In this document: one piece after another, positions 28,504 through 36,974 of the stretch
How positions within the stretch are numbered: the first letter of the stretch is position 1
Layout of the letters: each line of letters starts with the position of its first letter
Assembly (NCBI RefSeq): GCF_032340315.1
Contig: NZ_CP135436.1
Coordinates: 1,819,501 to 1,883,500 of the forward strand
Direction of reading: 5' to 3'
Source of the DNA: Streptococcus sp. DTU_2020_1001019_1_SI_AUS_MUR_006
GTDB lineage: Bacteria; Bacillota; Bacilli; Lactobacillales; Streptococcaceae
Length of the DNA: 64,000 nucleotides
The notes under the pieces: generated by a model
Database searches by the model: none
What the model was told of the DNA's origin: nothing
The model's input: the letters and a program-made list of their open reading frames with translations, nothing else
Translations under genes and position numbers: made by a program

Positions 28504-28866
28504 CTATAGCTCTATCCCCTTGTCACGGAGATTAGCCAGACACTCCTCATAGTAGGCAGCGTCATGTTCGCTATAGATAGGACTTTGCAATTTCTCCTCT
28601 GCTAAGTCTTCATAGGAAGGACAGGTCTTGCCACGGTAGTTCTTGTCTAGCCACTCTGGACTGACATTGTAGCCACGGCTAGCCATCTCCTCCATGATCA
28701 AACGATGATAGGCATAGAGACGATAGGGCGAGTAGGTAAAGACATAGTCAACCGTCGCATGCTTTCTGCCCCAGCCATTGCCACGCAGGGCGCAACACTC
28801 TCGATGTTGCCCCAAAAGTTGAGGACGGGGAAGTTGTGAAATTAAGGCCTCATGCCAAAGTCTCAT
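28504..28866 (-). CDS. Pyrimidine-dimer DNA glycosylase family protein (T4 endonuclease V-like)
   Basis: A 120-residue protein. Its start MRLWHEALISQLP, LLGQHRE and later GWGRKHAT align with phage T4 endonuclease V. The catalytic pair Arg22-Glu23 falls at exactly the same residue numbers. However, residue 2 is Arg rather than the Thr whose alpha-amino group is the T4 nucleophile. The family (Pyr_excise) acts in base excision repair of UV photoproducts. It overlaps the DUF1722 gene by 17 bp and shares its terminator. DNA repair is a likely role; the exact chemistry is uncertain. Confidence 0.75.
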   Translation of the reverse strand: MRLWHEALISQLPRPQLLGQHRECCALRGNGWGRKHATVDYVFTYSPYRLYAYHRLIMEEMASRGYNVSPEWLDKNYRGKTCPSYEDLAEEKLQSPIYSEHDAAYYEECLANLRDKGIEL

Positions 28867-29254
28867 GGGAGTCTCCTTTCAGTAACGTTGAATGTTGCAA
28901 ATAGGTATTTGGATAGCGTTCAAGCAAGTCTCGAGTCCTAGCAATCAAATCTTCCTTGGAAGCTTGACCAAAGCGATAGCGATCCAGCAAGATCATATAG
29001 TCCTTACGCTCAGCATCTGTCGCTTTCTTTTTGAAATAGCCCCAAATATGCTGAAAGGCATTGCAAACCTGACCCCTGTGCTCTGGAATCTGGCAGGCAC
29101 GATCAATCATCTCTTGAACCTGACTCACCTCCACCACTTCTTGCTTGAGATACTGGCGAATGTCCTTGTAAATATTGCTAGAATGGCTCAAAACAAGGTA
29201 TTTATTTTCCGCCCAGAGTTGCTGACAAAGGGCACGTTGGTTGTTATTTTCCAT
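28850..29254 (-). CDS. DUF1722 (YbgA-like) protein
   Basis: A 134-residue protein with LWAENKYLVLSHS near the N-terminus, a central FQHIWGYFKK (about 67-76) and a late RYPNTYLQHSTLL, the typical DUF1722 pattern. Only this domain is present, without the DUF523 partner found in some proteins. In E. coli the homologue YbgA is encoded beside the photolyase gene phr; here it overlaps a pyrimidine-dimer glycosylase gene, so a link to UV repair is plausible. SD AGGAGAA is well placed. Confidence 0.78.
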   Translation of the reverse strand: MENNNQRALCQQLWAENKYLVLSHSSNIYKDIRQYLKQEVVEVSQVQEMIDRACQIPEHRGQVCNAFQHIWGYFKKKATDAERKDYMILLDRYRFGQASKEDLIARTRDLLERYPNTYLQHSTLLKGDSHETLA

Positions 29255-29334
29255 ATTTCTCCTAACTTTCTACTAGTTCCCAGGAAATACGGAAACAAAG
29301 TTATTTCTATAAAATGAGCGAATTAATTACTCCA

Positions 29335-30936
29335 TCACCCTTTAAAGTTTTTCAAAAACTCTTTGAGTTCTGCATCAGCTTCTGGTGTGGTTCCGTGGAG
29401 TTGACCGAGCATTTCAAGTAGAGAAGCGGTTTGGCTTTCGATATCTTTATTTGTATCGTTAATCTTGCTGACGATGTCTGTCAGTGGCTCTACTTCTTCT
29501 TCCTCAAAAGTATCCACATAGCGAGGGATATTGAGGTTGTAGTCATTTTCGACGATTTCTTCATAGCTTGCTAGATGGGCAAACTTATCAATCTCCTCAC
29601 GAGACTTGTAGGCTTCCAGAATCTTCTCGATATGAACATCCGTCATGATATTTTGATTTTTCCCTTTATCAAACTCCTTAGAGGCATCGATAAAGTAGAC
29701 ATCACGGTTGGTACGGTTCTTTTTGAGAATGATAACCGTAGTCGGAATGCTGGTATTAAAGAAGATATTGGCAGGTAGCCCGATAACCGTATCAATAGCT
29801 CCTTCTTCTAACAAGGCCTTGCGAATGGTTCCCTCCGCATTTCCACGGAAAAGAACACCGTGAGGAAGGACGATAGCCATGACCCCATTATCCTGCTTGA
29901 GGTGGTAATACCCATGCAAGAGAAAGGCAAAGTCAGCCTTGGACTGGGGTGCCAGTTTTCCAAAAGGAGAGAAACGAGGGTCAGCCATAAAGCCAGAGCT
30001 TGCTGACCACTTGGCAGAGTATGGCGGGTTCATGAGAACACCATCAAAGTTGGTCGGCTCTTGTGTTGGCCAGTCTTCATCCAGTGTATCGGCATTGTGG
30101 AGAAATTGATTCTCAACTGGAACACCGTGTAGGATCATGTTCATCCGAGCCAGGTTATAGGTCGAGGTATTGAGCTCCTGACCAAAGTAGACAACCGTCT
30201 GCGGTTTATGAGAGTATTTCTTGGCATTGAGCAAGAGAGAGCCAGAACCCATAGTCGCATCATAGATGGTAAAGCCTTCCTGATCTTCACGACCCAAAAA
30301 GGCAATCTGAGTCATGAGCTTGGCAACAGGTTGAGGCGTATAGAACTCACCAGCTTTCTTACCCGAGTCAGTCGCAAACTGACCGATCAGATACTCATAG
30401 GCATCCCCCAGCATATCACCAGCATGTCCAGCCACATCCAGCACAGCCAACTCTTTCATGACTGCTGCTACTGTTTGGTTTTGCTTTTGTGGAGTTGCCC
30501 CTAGCTTTTTAGAGTAGAGGTCGATATCTTCAAAGAGATTTTCATAGAGGTCATCACTCTGCTCGATATCACGAAAACCTTGAGCCAAGTCTTCCAGCTG
30601 GAAAGTCCCTTCATTGACACGTGCTACCAGAGCCGTAAAGGTCAAGTCTGGCTTAATGATATAGTTGAGCTCGTCATTCATGACAGAGACCAGATCCTCG
30701 TGGGCCTCCGCATCCTCGTAGTAGTTGCGATAGACCTCAAGGGCATCCTCTAGACTATCCGTCCCCTCTTCCATAGTCTCAGCCACGAAAAAGAGCATCT
30801 TGTCTGACAGATACTTATAAAAGACCATGCCTAAAAGATAGGACTTGTAGTCGTTGGCATCCATCTTAGAGCGGAGAACATCCGCTGAGTTCCACAGGGC
30901 TTGGTAGAGCGACTGGGAAGTTTGTGTTGTTTCCAT
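29335..30936 (-). CDS. hsdM: Type I restriction-modification methyltransferase subunit HsdM
   Basis: A 533-residue N6-adenine methyltransferase subunit. The N-terminal helical HsdM domain is followed by the SAM-binding motif DATMGSGSL (about 226-234) and catalytic NPPY (303-306). With HsdS it methylates the bipartite target, and with HsdR it restricts. Unusually, it is encoded last, separated from hsdS by a nuclease-like and a HAD gene. The ribosome site (AGAAAG) is weak. Confidence 0.95.
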   Translation of the reverse strand: METTQTSQSLYQALWNSADVLRSKMDANDYKSYLLGMVFYKYLSDKMLFFVAETMEEGTDSLEDALEVYRNYYEDAEAHEDLVSVMNDELNYIIKPDLTFTALVARVNEGTFQLEDLAQGFRDIEQSDDLYENLFEDIDLYSKKLGATPQKQNQTVAAVMKELAVLDVAGHAGDMLGDAYEYLIGQFATDSGKKAGEFYTPQPVAKLMTQIAFLGREDQEGFTIYDATMGSGSLLLNAKKYSHKPQTVVYFGQELNTSTYNLARMNMILHGVPVENQFLHNADTLDEDWPTQEPTNFDGVLMNPPYSAKWSASSGFMADPRFSPFGKLAPQSKADFAFLLHGYYHLKQDNGVMAIVLPHGVLFRGNAEGTIRKALLEEGAIDTVIGLPANIFFNTSIPTTVIILKKNRTNRDVYFIDASKEFDKGKNQNIMTDVHIEKILEAYKSREEIDKFAHLASYEEIVENDYNLNIPRYVDTFEEEEVEPLTDIVSKINDTNKDIESQTASLLEMLGQLHGTTPEADAELKEFLKNFKG

Positions 30937-30982
30937 AATGTTTCTTTCTAAGTTTTACAAATATTTTTCAAAAAGTGATTGT

Positions 30983-31738
30983 TTAGGAATAACCAATCAC
31001 TTCTCTTTCTACCGTTTGAATCAAGTCCAAAGGAATATCAGAAACAGGAAGTTGATAAACGATATTTTTTCGAGGGTTATAAAATCCAAGATTTTCGATA
31101 GACAGGAAGTCAGGATCATAGGAATGTAAACCCATGATATAGTATACAAGGACTTGTAGCGTATGGTCTTTATTTGGAGTTGTTTTAGTCACCTTAAAAT
31201 CCCATAATGTATCCTTGGTCAGAAAATCTCCATCACCCTTATCAATCGTGTCTGTATAACCTCCAAGAAAATGAAAGCCATCCTTTACCAAAGGACCATA
31301 GAGGTCGAAAAAGCAAAGACTTCGTTCTACCATGATACGAATATTCTCTATCGTTTCGGCATCCACTGAAATTTCCTCAAAAGGCTTATAATACTTGATC
31401 CCCGCACGAAAAACGACATCAAAAGAAACCAAACGACACGCACTTTCTATCGATAAGTCATCCAATCCTGTAACCAAATCAAGAAGTGCTTCTGCTAGGT
31501 CTCCCATACCAACCATCTGAGCTCCCTTGAGAGAAATTCTGAAAGCATCACAGGCTTCTGCCCCTTTCATAAAACGAGTCAAGTAGTCAACACAAATCCC
31601 CACTAAACTTGGAGATACGGACTCTACAGGATGCAGAATTCTATGGTCTTCGAACTGCTCTACTGAAAATAACTTGATGGGCAAGTAGCCACCTCGAGGT
31701 TGGTTAATTTCTTTGATACGTTGTGTTACAGATACCAT
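30983..31738 (-). CDS. Putative PD-(D/E)XK nuclease (RecB/Cas4-like) in the hsd locus
   Basis: A 251-residue protein with no assigned name. Residues 168-182 hold GDGDF followed by TLWDFK, giving Asp171 and an Asp180-x-Lys182 pair spaced as in PD-(D/E)XK nucleases. HTLQVLVYY then supplies the Q-x-x-x-Y helix motif (Gln195, Tyr199) of the RecB/Cas4 branch. The N-terminal 150 residues are mostly helical, without recognised motifs. It is encoded 46 bp upstream of hsdM with a clear SD (AAAAGGAGAA). I infer a DNA-acting accessory in the restriction island; the nuclease call needs structural confirmation. Confidence 0.6.
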   Translation of the reverse strand: MVSVTQRIKEINQPRGGYLPIKLFSVEQFEDHRILHPVESVSPSLVGICVDYLTRFMKGAEACDAFRISLKGAQMVGMGDLAEALLDLVTGLDDLSIESACRLVSFDVVFRAGIKYYKPFEEISVDAETIENIRIMVERSLCFFDLYGPLVKDGFHFLGGYTDTIDKGDGDFLTKDTLWDFKVTKTTPNKDHTLQVLVYYIMGLHSYDPDFLSIENLGFYNPRKNIVYQLPVSDIPLDLIQTVEREVIGYS

Positions 31739-31821
31739 GAGTTCTCCTTTTAATTATATAAAATACGTAATACCCAGTAATGTTTAGTTCACGCTTATCC
31801 AAATTTGAAAAATGACTCAAT

Positions 31822-32730
31822 TCATTTTTTCTTTGCTCTCAGTTTTCTTGTGCCTGCTTCAACCTTATCAGCATTTTTCTTATTTTCCAATTTTTCATTA
31901 AATACTGTTTTATCAATAATTGTCTTGATTAAATTATCAAGTTCTGTTCCTTCCGAGTAATCTGCTGGTACAAAGTAATCAATACGACTATCACGAGTCA
32001 TTTTGTGGACTTTTTTTCTGTCATTGGTTTTTGGATTGAATACACCGATAGAATAGCCCCCTCGCATTTTAACTAATTTCATACAGGGGATATCAGTATC
32101 ACTATCACCCAGATAAATCATATTTCTGAAAGGAACTCGTAAATCACTCTCTGGGAAAAATTCATTGACTGCAGAGTCATTTACATCTAAAATACCTTTG
32201 GTAATTCTAAAAAGAAATTGAGTCTTATTGGTGTAATTCACTACTTGAGCAGGCCAGACTGCAACCCCATTTTCATCACAATAAAAAGAAGTCGCATAAA
32301 TTTTCTTAAAGGCCCCCTTCTTAGCTATTGAAGTGCCCTCTATCATCTCTTTCAAACCCGATGAAATAATATAGTGCTCAACAGTTACACCTCGTTCTTC
32401 CCCATACTTTCTGATTCGTTCAAACCAGCCTTCAACCCCATCGAATAATGCTACTTCTGAACCAAACCTAGCTAACTCTGTCTTTGTAAATAGGACTTTC
32501 CCTGCAGATTCTGTTTTCATAGTATACATATAGGCTAGATTTTGGTCCATATCATTTTTATGGGCAAAACCATTTGACTTCTTCCAAAACTCTCCAATTT
32601 CATACCCTAGCTCCTGGATAAACCCTTGAGCTTGCATATCATCAGGAGACAGCGTTTTATCAAAATCATAACAAATGGCTACAACAGGTTTATCATCTTT
32701 AGAGAGATGATTCGATTTTACTTTTGACAT
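31822..32730 (-). CDS. HAD-family phosphatase in the hsd locus
   Basis: A 302-residue HAD hydrolase with motif I CYDFDKTLS (nucleophile Asp at about 22), motif II IISSGL, a conserved Lys, and motif IV YLGDSDTDIP (about 211-220). The spacing fits a phosphoserine-phosphatase-like class I cap. The C-terminus is Lys-rich (ENKKNADKVEAGTRKLRAKKK). It starts 16 bp after the hsdS stop with AAAAGGAGAA, so it is probably co-translated with hsdS. The substrate is unknown; nucleotide or phosphoprotein turnover in defence is only conjecture. Confidence 0.72.
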   Translation of the reverse strand: MSKVKSNHLSKDDKPVVAICYDFDKTLSPDDMQAQGFIQELGYEIGEFWKKSNGFAHKNDMDQNLAYMYTMKTESAGKVLFTKTELARFGSEVALFDGVEGWFERIRKYGEERGVTVEHYIISSGLKEMIEGTSIAKKGAFKKIYATSFYCDENGVAVWPAQVVNYTNKTQFLFRITKGILDVNDSAVNEFFPESDLRVPFRNMIYLGDSDTDIPCMKLVKMRGGYSIGVFNPKTNDRKKVHKMTRDSRIDYFVPADYSEGTELDNLIKTIIDKTVFNEKLENKKNADKVEAGTRKLRAKKK

Positions 32731-32746
32731 AAGGTTGTTCTCCTTT

Positions 32747-33949
32747 TTATATAAACATATCCTGCAAGAGTTTCTTTTTCAAAGTCTCAAGCTGAGAAAT
32801 TTTTTCTTGGTAAGAATTGATGAGATTATCAAGGTTTGAGAAATAGGCGCCGATGGCTTGTTGTTCAGCTATTGGTGGTAAATAAAATGGAATCTCTGAA
32901 AAAGTTGGGAACTGTACACGTTGTTTTTCAATTAGACTTCCTGTTGCAAACTGTTTATATTGATAAATTGCATACATTGTTTTCAATAAAATTTTTAGAA
33001 AATCATTATCAAATTTTTCTATATCTCTATTTTTTATCACAATATAATAACCAGAAACTGAAATAGTAACTTCATTATTGTTTAAATCTAAAGCACCTAA
33101 TGTAAGATTCATTGGATTATAAACAAACTCATTTAAGTTAACCTTTTTAAATTTATCATTCTTTTTTACCAAAAAATCTCTTTTGTAACGATCCGTTTTA
33201 GGTGTTAATCCCTTCTCAACTGTTAAACTCCATAACTCATTCTCTACTGAAGGTTCAATATAATTTGATACTTGTTCAAAAATATCACCTAGATAATACT
33301 TCTGCCATTTACCTTCAAATCCATCCATACGAATTTCAGGAACTGTCTGTCCAGCTTTTGGAAACATCTTGGAGAGCATGGTCGCCTTGAGAGATTGGTA
33401 GTTAGCGAGATTGTCCTTGTAGCTAGCCAGAAGGTCGTCGAGGGTGCGAAAAAGGGAGCCTATTGCAGATTGTTCCTCTTGACTAGGGACTGGAACCTTG
33501 GTATTACGAAGCGTTTCTAGCCCCAAAAATTTTTGAGTATTCCCTGCCATTTCAATTTGAATATATTTATTGAATAAGTTCGTTTTTAAATATTGCAATA
33601 AAAATTGATTTTGTATTTCTCCACTATTTTTTATCAATCCTACATTTTTTATAGCAAATCCATCTGAATCAACTAAAACAGGCTTCCCTATTGTACCAAT
33701 AAGGCCAAGCAGAATATCACCGACTTCCACTTTTGAACGTTTATTTATCTCATTATAATCTGATTCAGAAATTAATGATGCATCACATAGATTTAATCCA
33801 GAATCTGTTAAATTCTTTGAAGTTACTAAAGGATATCCATTTTCAATATATTTTGGAGATGAGTGAGTCCCATCTCGAACATCTTTGACTTCTTTTAGAT
33901 CCCTATATAGCCATTCTTCTTTAATTTCACTTACTCTAATCAGTGGCAT
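32747..33949 (-). CDS. hsdS: Type I restriction-modification specificity subunit HsdS
   Basis: About 400 residues from the ATG at 33949 (MPLIRVSEIKEEW). An upstream in-frame start at 34003 lies inside the ATPase gene. It has two target recognition domains, each followed by a similar coiled-coil repeat. The first is VPSQEEQSAIGSLFRTLDDL, about residue 155; the second is LPPIAEQQAIGAYFSNLDNL near the C-terminus. This defines a bipartite target with a spacer. No second hsdS, inverted hsdS fragment or recombinase gene is present, so there is no sign of phase-variable shuffling. The TRD regions are visibly AT-richer than the repeats. Confidence 0.93.
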   Translation of the reverse strand: MPLIRVSEIKEEWLYRDLKEVKDVRDGTHSSPKYIENGYPLVTSKNLTDSGLNLCDASLISESDYNEINKRSKVEVGDILLGLIGTIGKPVLVDSDGFAIKNVGLIKNSGEIQNQFLLQYLKTNLFNKYIQIEMAGNTQKFLGLETLRNTKVPVPSQEEQSAIGSLFRTLDDLLASYKDNLANYQSLKATMLSKMFPKAGQTVPEIRMDGFEGKWQKYYLGDIFEQVSNYIEPSVENELWSLTVEKGLTPKTDRYKRDFLVKKNDKFKKVNLNEFVYNPMNLTLGALDLNNNEVTISVSGYYIVIKNRDIEKFDNDFLKILLKTMYAIYQYKQFATGSLIEKQRVQFPTFSEIPFYLPPIAEQQAIGAYFSNLDNLINSYQEKISQLETLKKKLLQDMFI

Positions 33950-33956
33950 ATGTTTC

Positions 33957-35594
33957 TCATTTTTCCTTTTTATACTTAATATTATATGCATTTGCATATT
34001 CATTGTGAAATTGATAAGCTACATTCAATTCGATATTAGGCATCATATTTGAATAACCCTTTTCCTTCAATGACCAATGTTTAATATCATCTTTCTCAGG
34101 TGTTATAGTATCAAAATAACAAATCAGATTAGCATCAAACATCAATTGGAGTAGATAATCCGGGGAGGAAAGTTTATTTGAACTATGTTGCAAACTAATA
34201 TTACTATTATTATAGGCATCCACAAATTCAGGATATGTAAACTTCTTATGTATTCCTAATTTATTCAATGATCTAAGAAAATTATCAAATACTTTTAATT
34301 CGTCTCTAGAAATATAGACAGACATATAATCTGCTAATTCCGTTTTTAGATAATCGTGATACTCTTCCTGTACTCTTTTCAAATCTTTCTTACTAAAAAT
34401 GTCCTTATTCTTAGAATTTTTATTTTTCTCAATTACTAAATTCAAAAGCGTTAAAATATCTCGTGGTTTATAATTTGAAAAGTATAAAAATTGCACAAAA
34501 GAGTTAAGTTTATCAGGGCTTGTAATCGGTTTATAAGGATATGAAAAATAGTGATCCCACGTCTCTCCAAGCATTTTACTTGGTTTATCCTGTTGTTTTG
34601 AAAGGTAGTTATCTGCTAGCCGAAATAATAAACCTTGTCTATAATTTTTATCAGCAGTTTCCCATTTTAAATACACTGTATTATTTTTAAGTATTTGACC
34701 ACCATTATATAATTTCATATCGAAAAGTAAATCTGGCCTAATTAATAAACAAATTCTTACCCCCATACTTCTCAACTTTTTATCACTGTTCAAATTTGCA
34801 ACTGCATTTGCTAAACCTTCAATACATGCTTTATACACTTCATAATCAACATTCTCTGGTAAGATATCAATTCCATCTATAAAGAAGTCGATAGTTTTTG
34901 AAAAGTTTACTTTTTCAAAAAGTTGTTTTGACTCATTGAATAGCTCTGTTAAAGCCATTGAGGTTTTTTGCAAATGAGATGTTGAAGTATTCTGCTCACC
35001 ACTTTCTCCATTAATTTTGGAGCCTACACCAGTTTTATGTATAGTTAACTTAGCAGAGAGCTCTGAACTAATTTTTTCAGTGTATGATTGAACCACATCT
35101 AGGATAGCTTGAAAGTTTGGATCATACGCATTCCGATGAAACTTTTCTATAAAAGATGATATCCTATCAATTTTCTTTTTATAAAAAATTCTTTTGTATA
35201 TGTTTTTCTTCAAATCATTCTTTATGTAGCTTAAAATCATCATCATAATGACATTTTCCCATATCTCATGATATGGAGTATTCTCTAACTTTCCTCTCTG
35301 TTTTAAGCCAATGAACTTATAAAACATTTGAGGAGGAACTCGATTAAGTTCTGCTATACCTTTTCTTTTATTATTGCAATAATATACAGCATAAGCTGTT
35401 TTCCCAGAACCCTTTTCACCAACAATAAAATAAGTATTCTGATTAGATATTAATTCATAAAACTCGTCCTTTAAAAATACTCTATCAAATAATTTTTCAT
35501 CGAGTTTATTTCTTGCCTCATTAAAGTCATCTGCATTCGTACTTAGTGTCCTTAATTCGCTGACTTTTTTAAATTTCTTTTCGTTTTGTACCAT
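33957..35594 (-). CDS. Large P-loop ATPase (Sll1717-like) embedded in the hsd locus
   Basis: A 545-residue protein with Walker A GEKGSGKT (residues 59-66) and Walker B IDFFIDGID (235-243). Sensor-type residues follow (VRICLLIRPDLLFD, about 283), and the C-terminal half is helical. The pattern resembles the Sll1717-type P-loop ATPases, a STAND/KAP-like group often found in defence loci. The gene is notably AT-rich compared with hsdR and hsdM. Its stop is 7 bp before hsdS, implying coupled translation. A 24-bp palindrome and two TATAAT boxes lie upstream. An abortive or sensing role is inferred from context only. Confidence 0.68.
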   Translation of the reverse strand: MVQNEKKFKKVSELRTLSTNADDFNEARNKLDEKLFDRVFLKDEFYELISNQNTYFIVGEKGSGKTAYAVYYCNNKRKGIAELNRVPPQMFYKFIGLKQRGKLENTPYHEIWENVIMMMILSYIKNDLKKNIYKRIFYKKKIDRISSFIEKFHRNAYDPNFQAILDVVQSYTEKISSELSAKLTIHKTGVGSKINGESGEQNTSTSHLQKTSMALTELFNESKQLFEKVNFSKTIDFFIDGIDILPENVDYEVYKACIEGLANAVANLNSDKKLRSMGVRICLLIRPDLLFDMKLYNGGQILKNNTVYLKWETADKNYRQGLLFRLADNYLSKQQDKPSKMLGETWDHYFSYPYKPITSPDKLNSFVQFLYFSNYKPRDILTLLNLVIEKNKNSKNKDIFSKKDLKRVQEEYHDYLKTELADYMSVYISRDELKVFDNFLRSLNKLGIHKKFTYPEFVDAYNNSNISLQHSSNKLSSPDYLLQLMFDANLICYFDTITPEKDDIKHWSLKEKGYSNMMPNIELNVAYQFHNEYANAYNIKYKKEK

Positions 35595-35639
35595 TATATT
35601 TCATCCCCCATTTATTTCTCACAATCAAAAAGCATTTTA

Positions 35640-35692
35640 AGTATAATTTTTAAAAATTATACTCCTACATTTTCTCATAATAAAATTATACC
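35640..35692 (-). promoter_or_regulatory. Promoter region of the ATPase-hsdS unit with 24-bp perfect palindrome
   Basis: AGTATAATTTTT and its exact complement AAAAATTATACT abut at 35640-35663, about 45 bp before the ATPase start. On the minus strand TGGTATAAT (extended -10) lies at 35692-35684 and a second TATAAT falls inside the palindrome. It could be an operator for an autoregulator or a cruciform-prone promoter. Confidence 0.55.
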
Positions 35693-35705
35693 ACGAATCC
35701 ACCAA

Positions 35706-35746
35706 AAAACGCCTTTAGATAATAATATATCTAAAGACGTTTATTT
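35706..35746 (-). terminator. Terminator of the DUF6261 gene
   Basis: On the minus strand ACGTCTTTAGATA / TATCTAAAGGCGT stem with one G-U pair, followed by TTTTTTGG. It insulates the hsdR side from the ATPase-hsdS unit. Confidence 0.85.
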
Positions 35747-35747
35747 T

Positions 35748-36509
35748 TTATCCAGCTACTTGTGTCGCTTCTTCTACTTTCACTTTCTTATCCTTCTTAC
35801 TCGAACCACTCAATCGTCGTTTACTGTCTCGGATTGTGTTTAGATCCTTGAGGAGTTTGGTTAGGTGTTCCTTTTCAGGATAGGCTTCTGCACTGGCTGC
35901 GGTAAAGCGCATAAAGAGGTCGTAGATACTAGTTAGTTCTGTGCGGACTTGTTTGGTCTTGCCAACTTCCTTAGTAGACTTATAAGCACGCGCCTGACTT
36001 TCCACTTGATCATACTCCTCTTGCGCAATAGTGACTGCCTGTAGCATCGGTGTCAATCCAAGATTCGTCACAGCTGTTTGGTATGGTTCCTCACTTAGTG
36101 TTTTGAGAAGACTCTTGACCTCTGCCGTTTCAACATCGTTACTGTGCTTGGTGATATCCTTGTACTTAGTAAATACTGGCTTAAGCGTCTCATAGGCTTC
36201 CTTAAGACTGCTTTCTTTGATTTTAGCAAATCCTCTATGAAGTGTAAAGAGACCGACTAAAGCACTATCTCTTTCCTTATCCACTGTTGTCAAACTAGTA
36301 GACTCCTTCTTCTCCACACTAGCAAGTTGAGCTTGATAATCTGATAGCTTACTCTTGAAGGAATCAAGATGCTTGCCGTACATAGTCTCATCCTTGTGAG
36401 ACTTTGTGAAATCTTCTAAGACTTGACTTGTGTCAATCATCAAGCTTTCAAATTCTCGATTAGTAAAGTTAGTATAGCTTAGCGGACGGATGTTATAAGT
36501 TTTTGTCAT
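35748..36509 (-). CDS. DUF6261 family protein
   Basis: A 253-residue mostly helical soluble protein. It starts MTKTYNIRPLSYTNFTNREFESLM, which resembles DUF6261 proteins of unknown function, and it ends with a Lys/Ser-rich stretch (GSSKKDKKVKVEE). No catalytic motif is seen; coiled-coil segments are likely. The SD (AAAGGT) is fair. It sits between hsdR and the ATPase with its own terminator, so it may be an independent cargo gene. Confidence 0.65.
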   Translation of the reverse strand: MTKTYNIRPLSYTNFTNREFESLMIDTSQVLEDFTKSHKDETMYGKHLDSFKSKLSDYQAQLASVEKKESTSLTTVDKERDSALVGLFTLHRGFAKIKESSLKEAYETLKPVFTKYKDITKHSNDVETAEVKSLLKTLSEEPYQTAVTNLGLTPMLQAVTIAQEEYDQVESQARAYKSTKEVGKTKQVRTELTSIYDLFMRFTAASAEAYPEKEHLTKLLKDLNTIRDSKRRLSGSSKKDKKVKVEEATQVAG

Positions 36510-36527
36510 GTTGTGACCTTTCTATTT

Positions 36528-36746
36528 TTAATGATTATTTTCTATTTGTTCAAACCAATAATGGAACAATTCTGCTAAATAAAGTTGCGGCTGATTTGTC
36601 TTTACGATACTTCTTTGTCTATCCTTTGGAACCAAAGAACTTCCCTCTGTTTTATAGGCCTGTATTAAAATAGCTACGATTCCAATTAGACAGATCACCA
36701 AAAAACTATGAATCCAATCATCATCAACTGTTTTGTTTTTCTTCAT
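36528..36746 (-). CDS. Small single-pass membrane protein
   Basis: A 72-residue protein from the ATG at 36746 (MKKNKTVDDDW), chosen because AAAGGGGAAATT precedes it. A longer in-frame start at 36818 has no ribosome site. One hydrophobic segment (IHSFLVICLIGIVAILIQ, about residues 12-29) is followed by a basic stretch (VPKDRQRSIVK). It is 18 bp upstream of the DUF6261 gene and probably co-transcribed. The function is unknown. Confidence 0.55.
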   Translation of the reverse strand: MKKNKTVDDDWIHSFLVICLIGIVAILIQAYKTEGSSLVPKDRQRSIVKTNQPQLYLAELFHYWFEQIENNH

Positions 36747-36889
36747 CAGAATTTCCCCTTTAAGTTTATAGATAAATAGTAACAGATAAAAATGAAATTT
36801 TAAGCATCGTTGGCTCAACTGACTCTTTTTTCAGCTCAACAGCACACTTTTAGAATTTTTGTAACGTTCAGAGGACAAATCTAACATTT

Positions 36890-36955
36890 CAAAAATAAAA
36901 AATCTCTATCTGACTGGACAAATACCTTGTCTGTCAGATAGAGACTTTTACTATT
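36890..36955. terminator. Terminator downstream of the hsdR repeat region
   Basis: ATCTCTATCTGAC / GTCAGATAGAGA stem (36902-36914 with 36932-36944), with an AT-only tail on both strands (TTTTTTATTTT on the minus side). Confidence 0.75.
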
Positions 36956-36974
36956 TTTAGATTTTAACCTTTCT

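Noticed and set aside
30983..31738. PrrC/RloC-type anticodon nuclease in the hsd locus
   Set aside because: The genes embedded between hsdR, hsdS and hsdM were compared with the idea of PrrC-like guards. The ATPase lacks a recognisable anticodon-nuclease C-terminal triad, and this protein shows PD-(D/E)XK rather than HEPN features.
32747..33949. Phase-variable hsdS system
   Set aside because: Only one hsdS is present, with no inverted partner, no partial hsdS and no tyrosine recombinase gene nearby.
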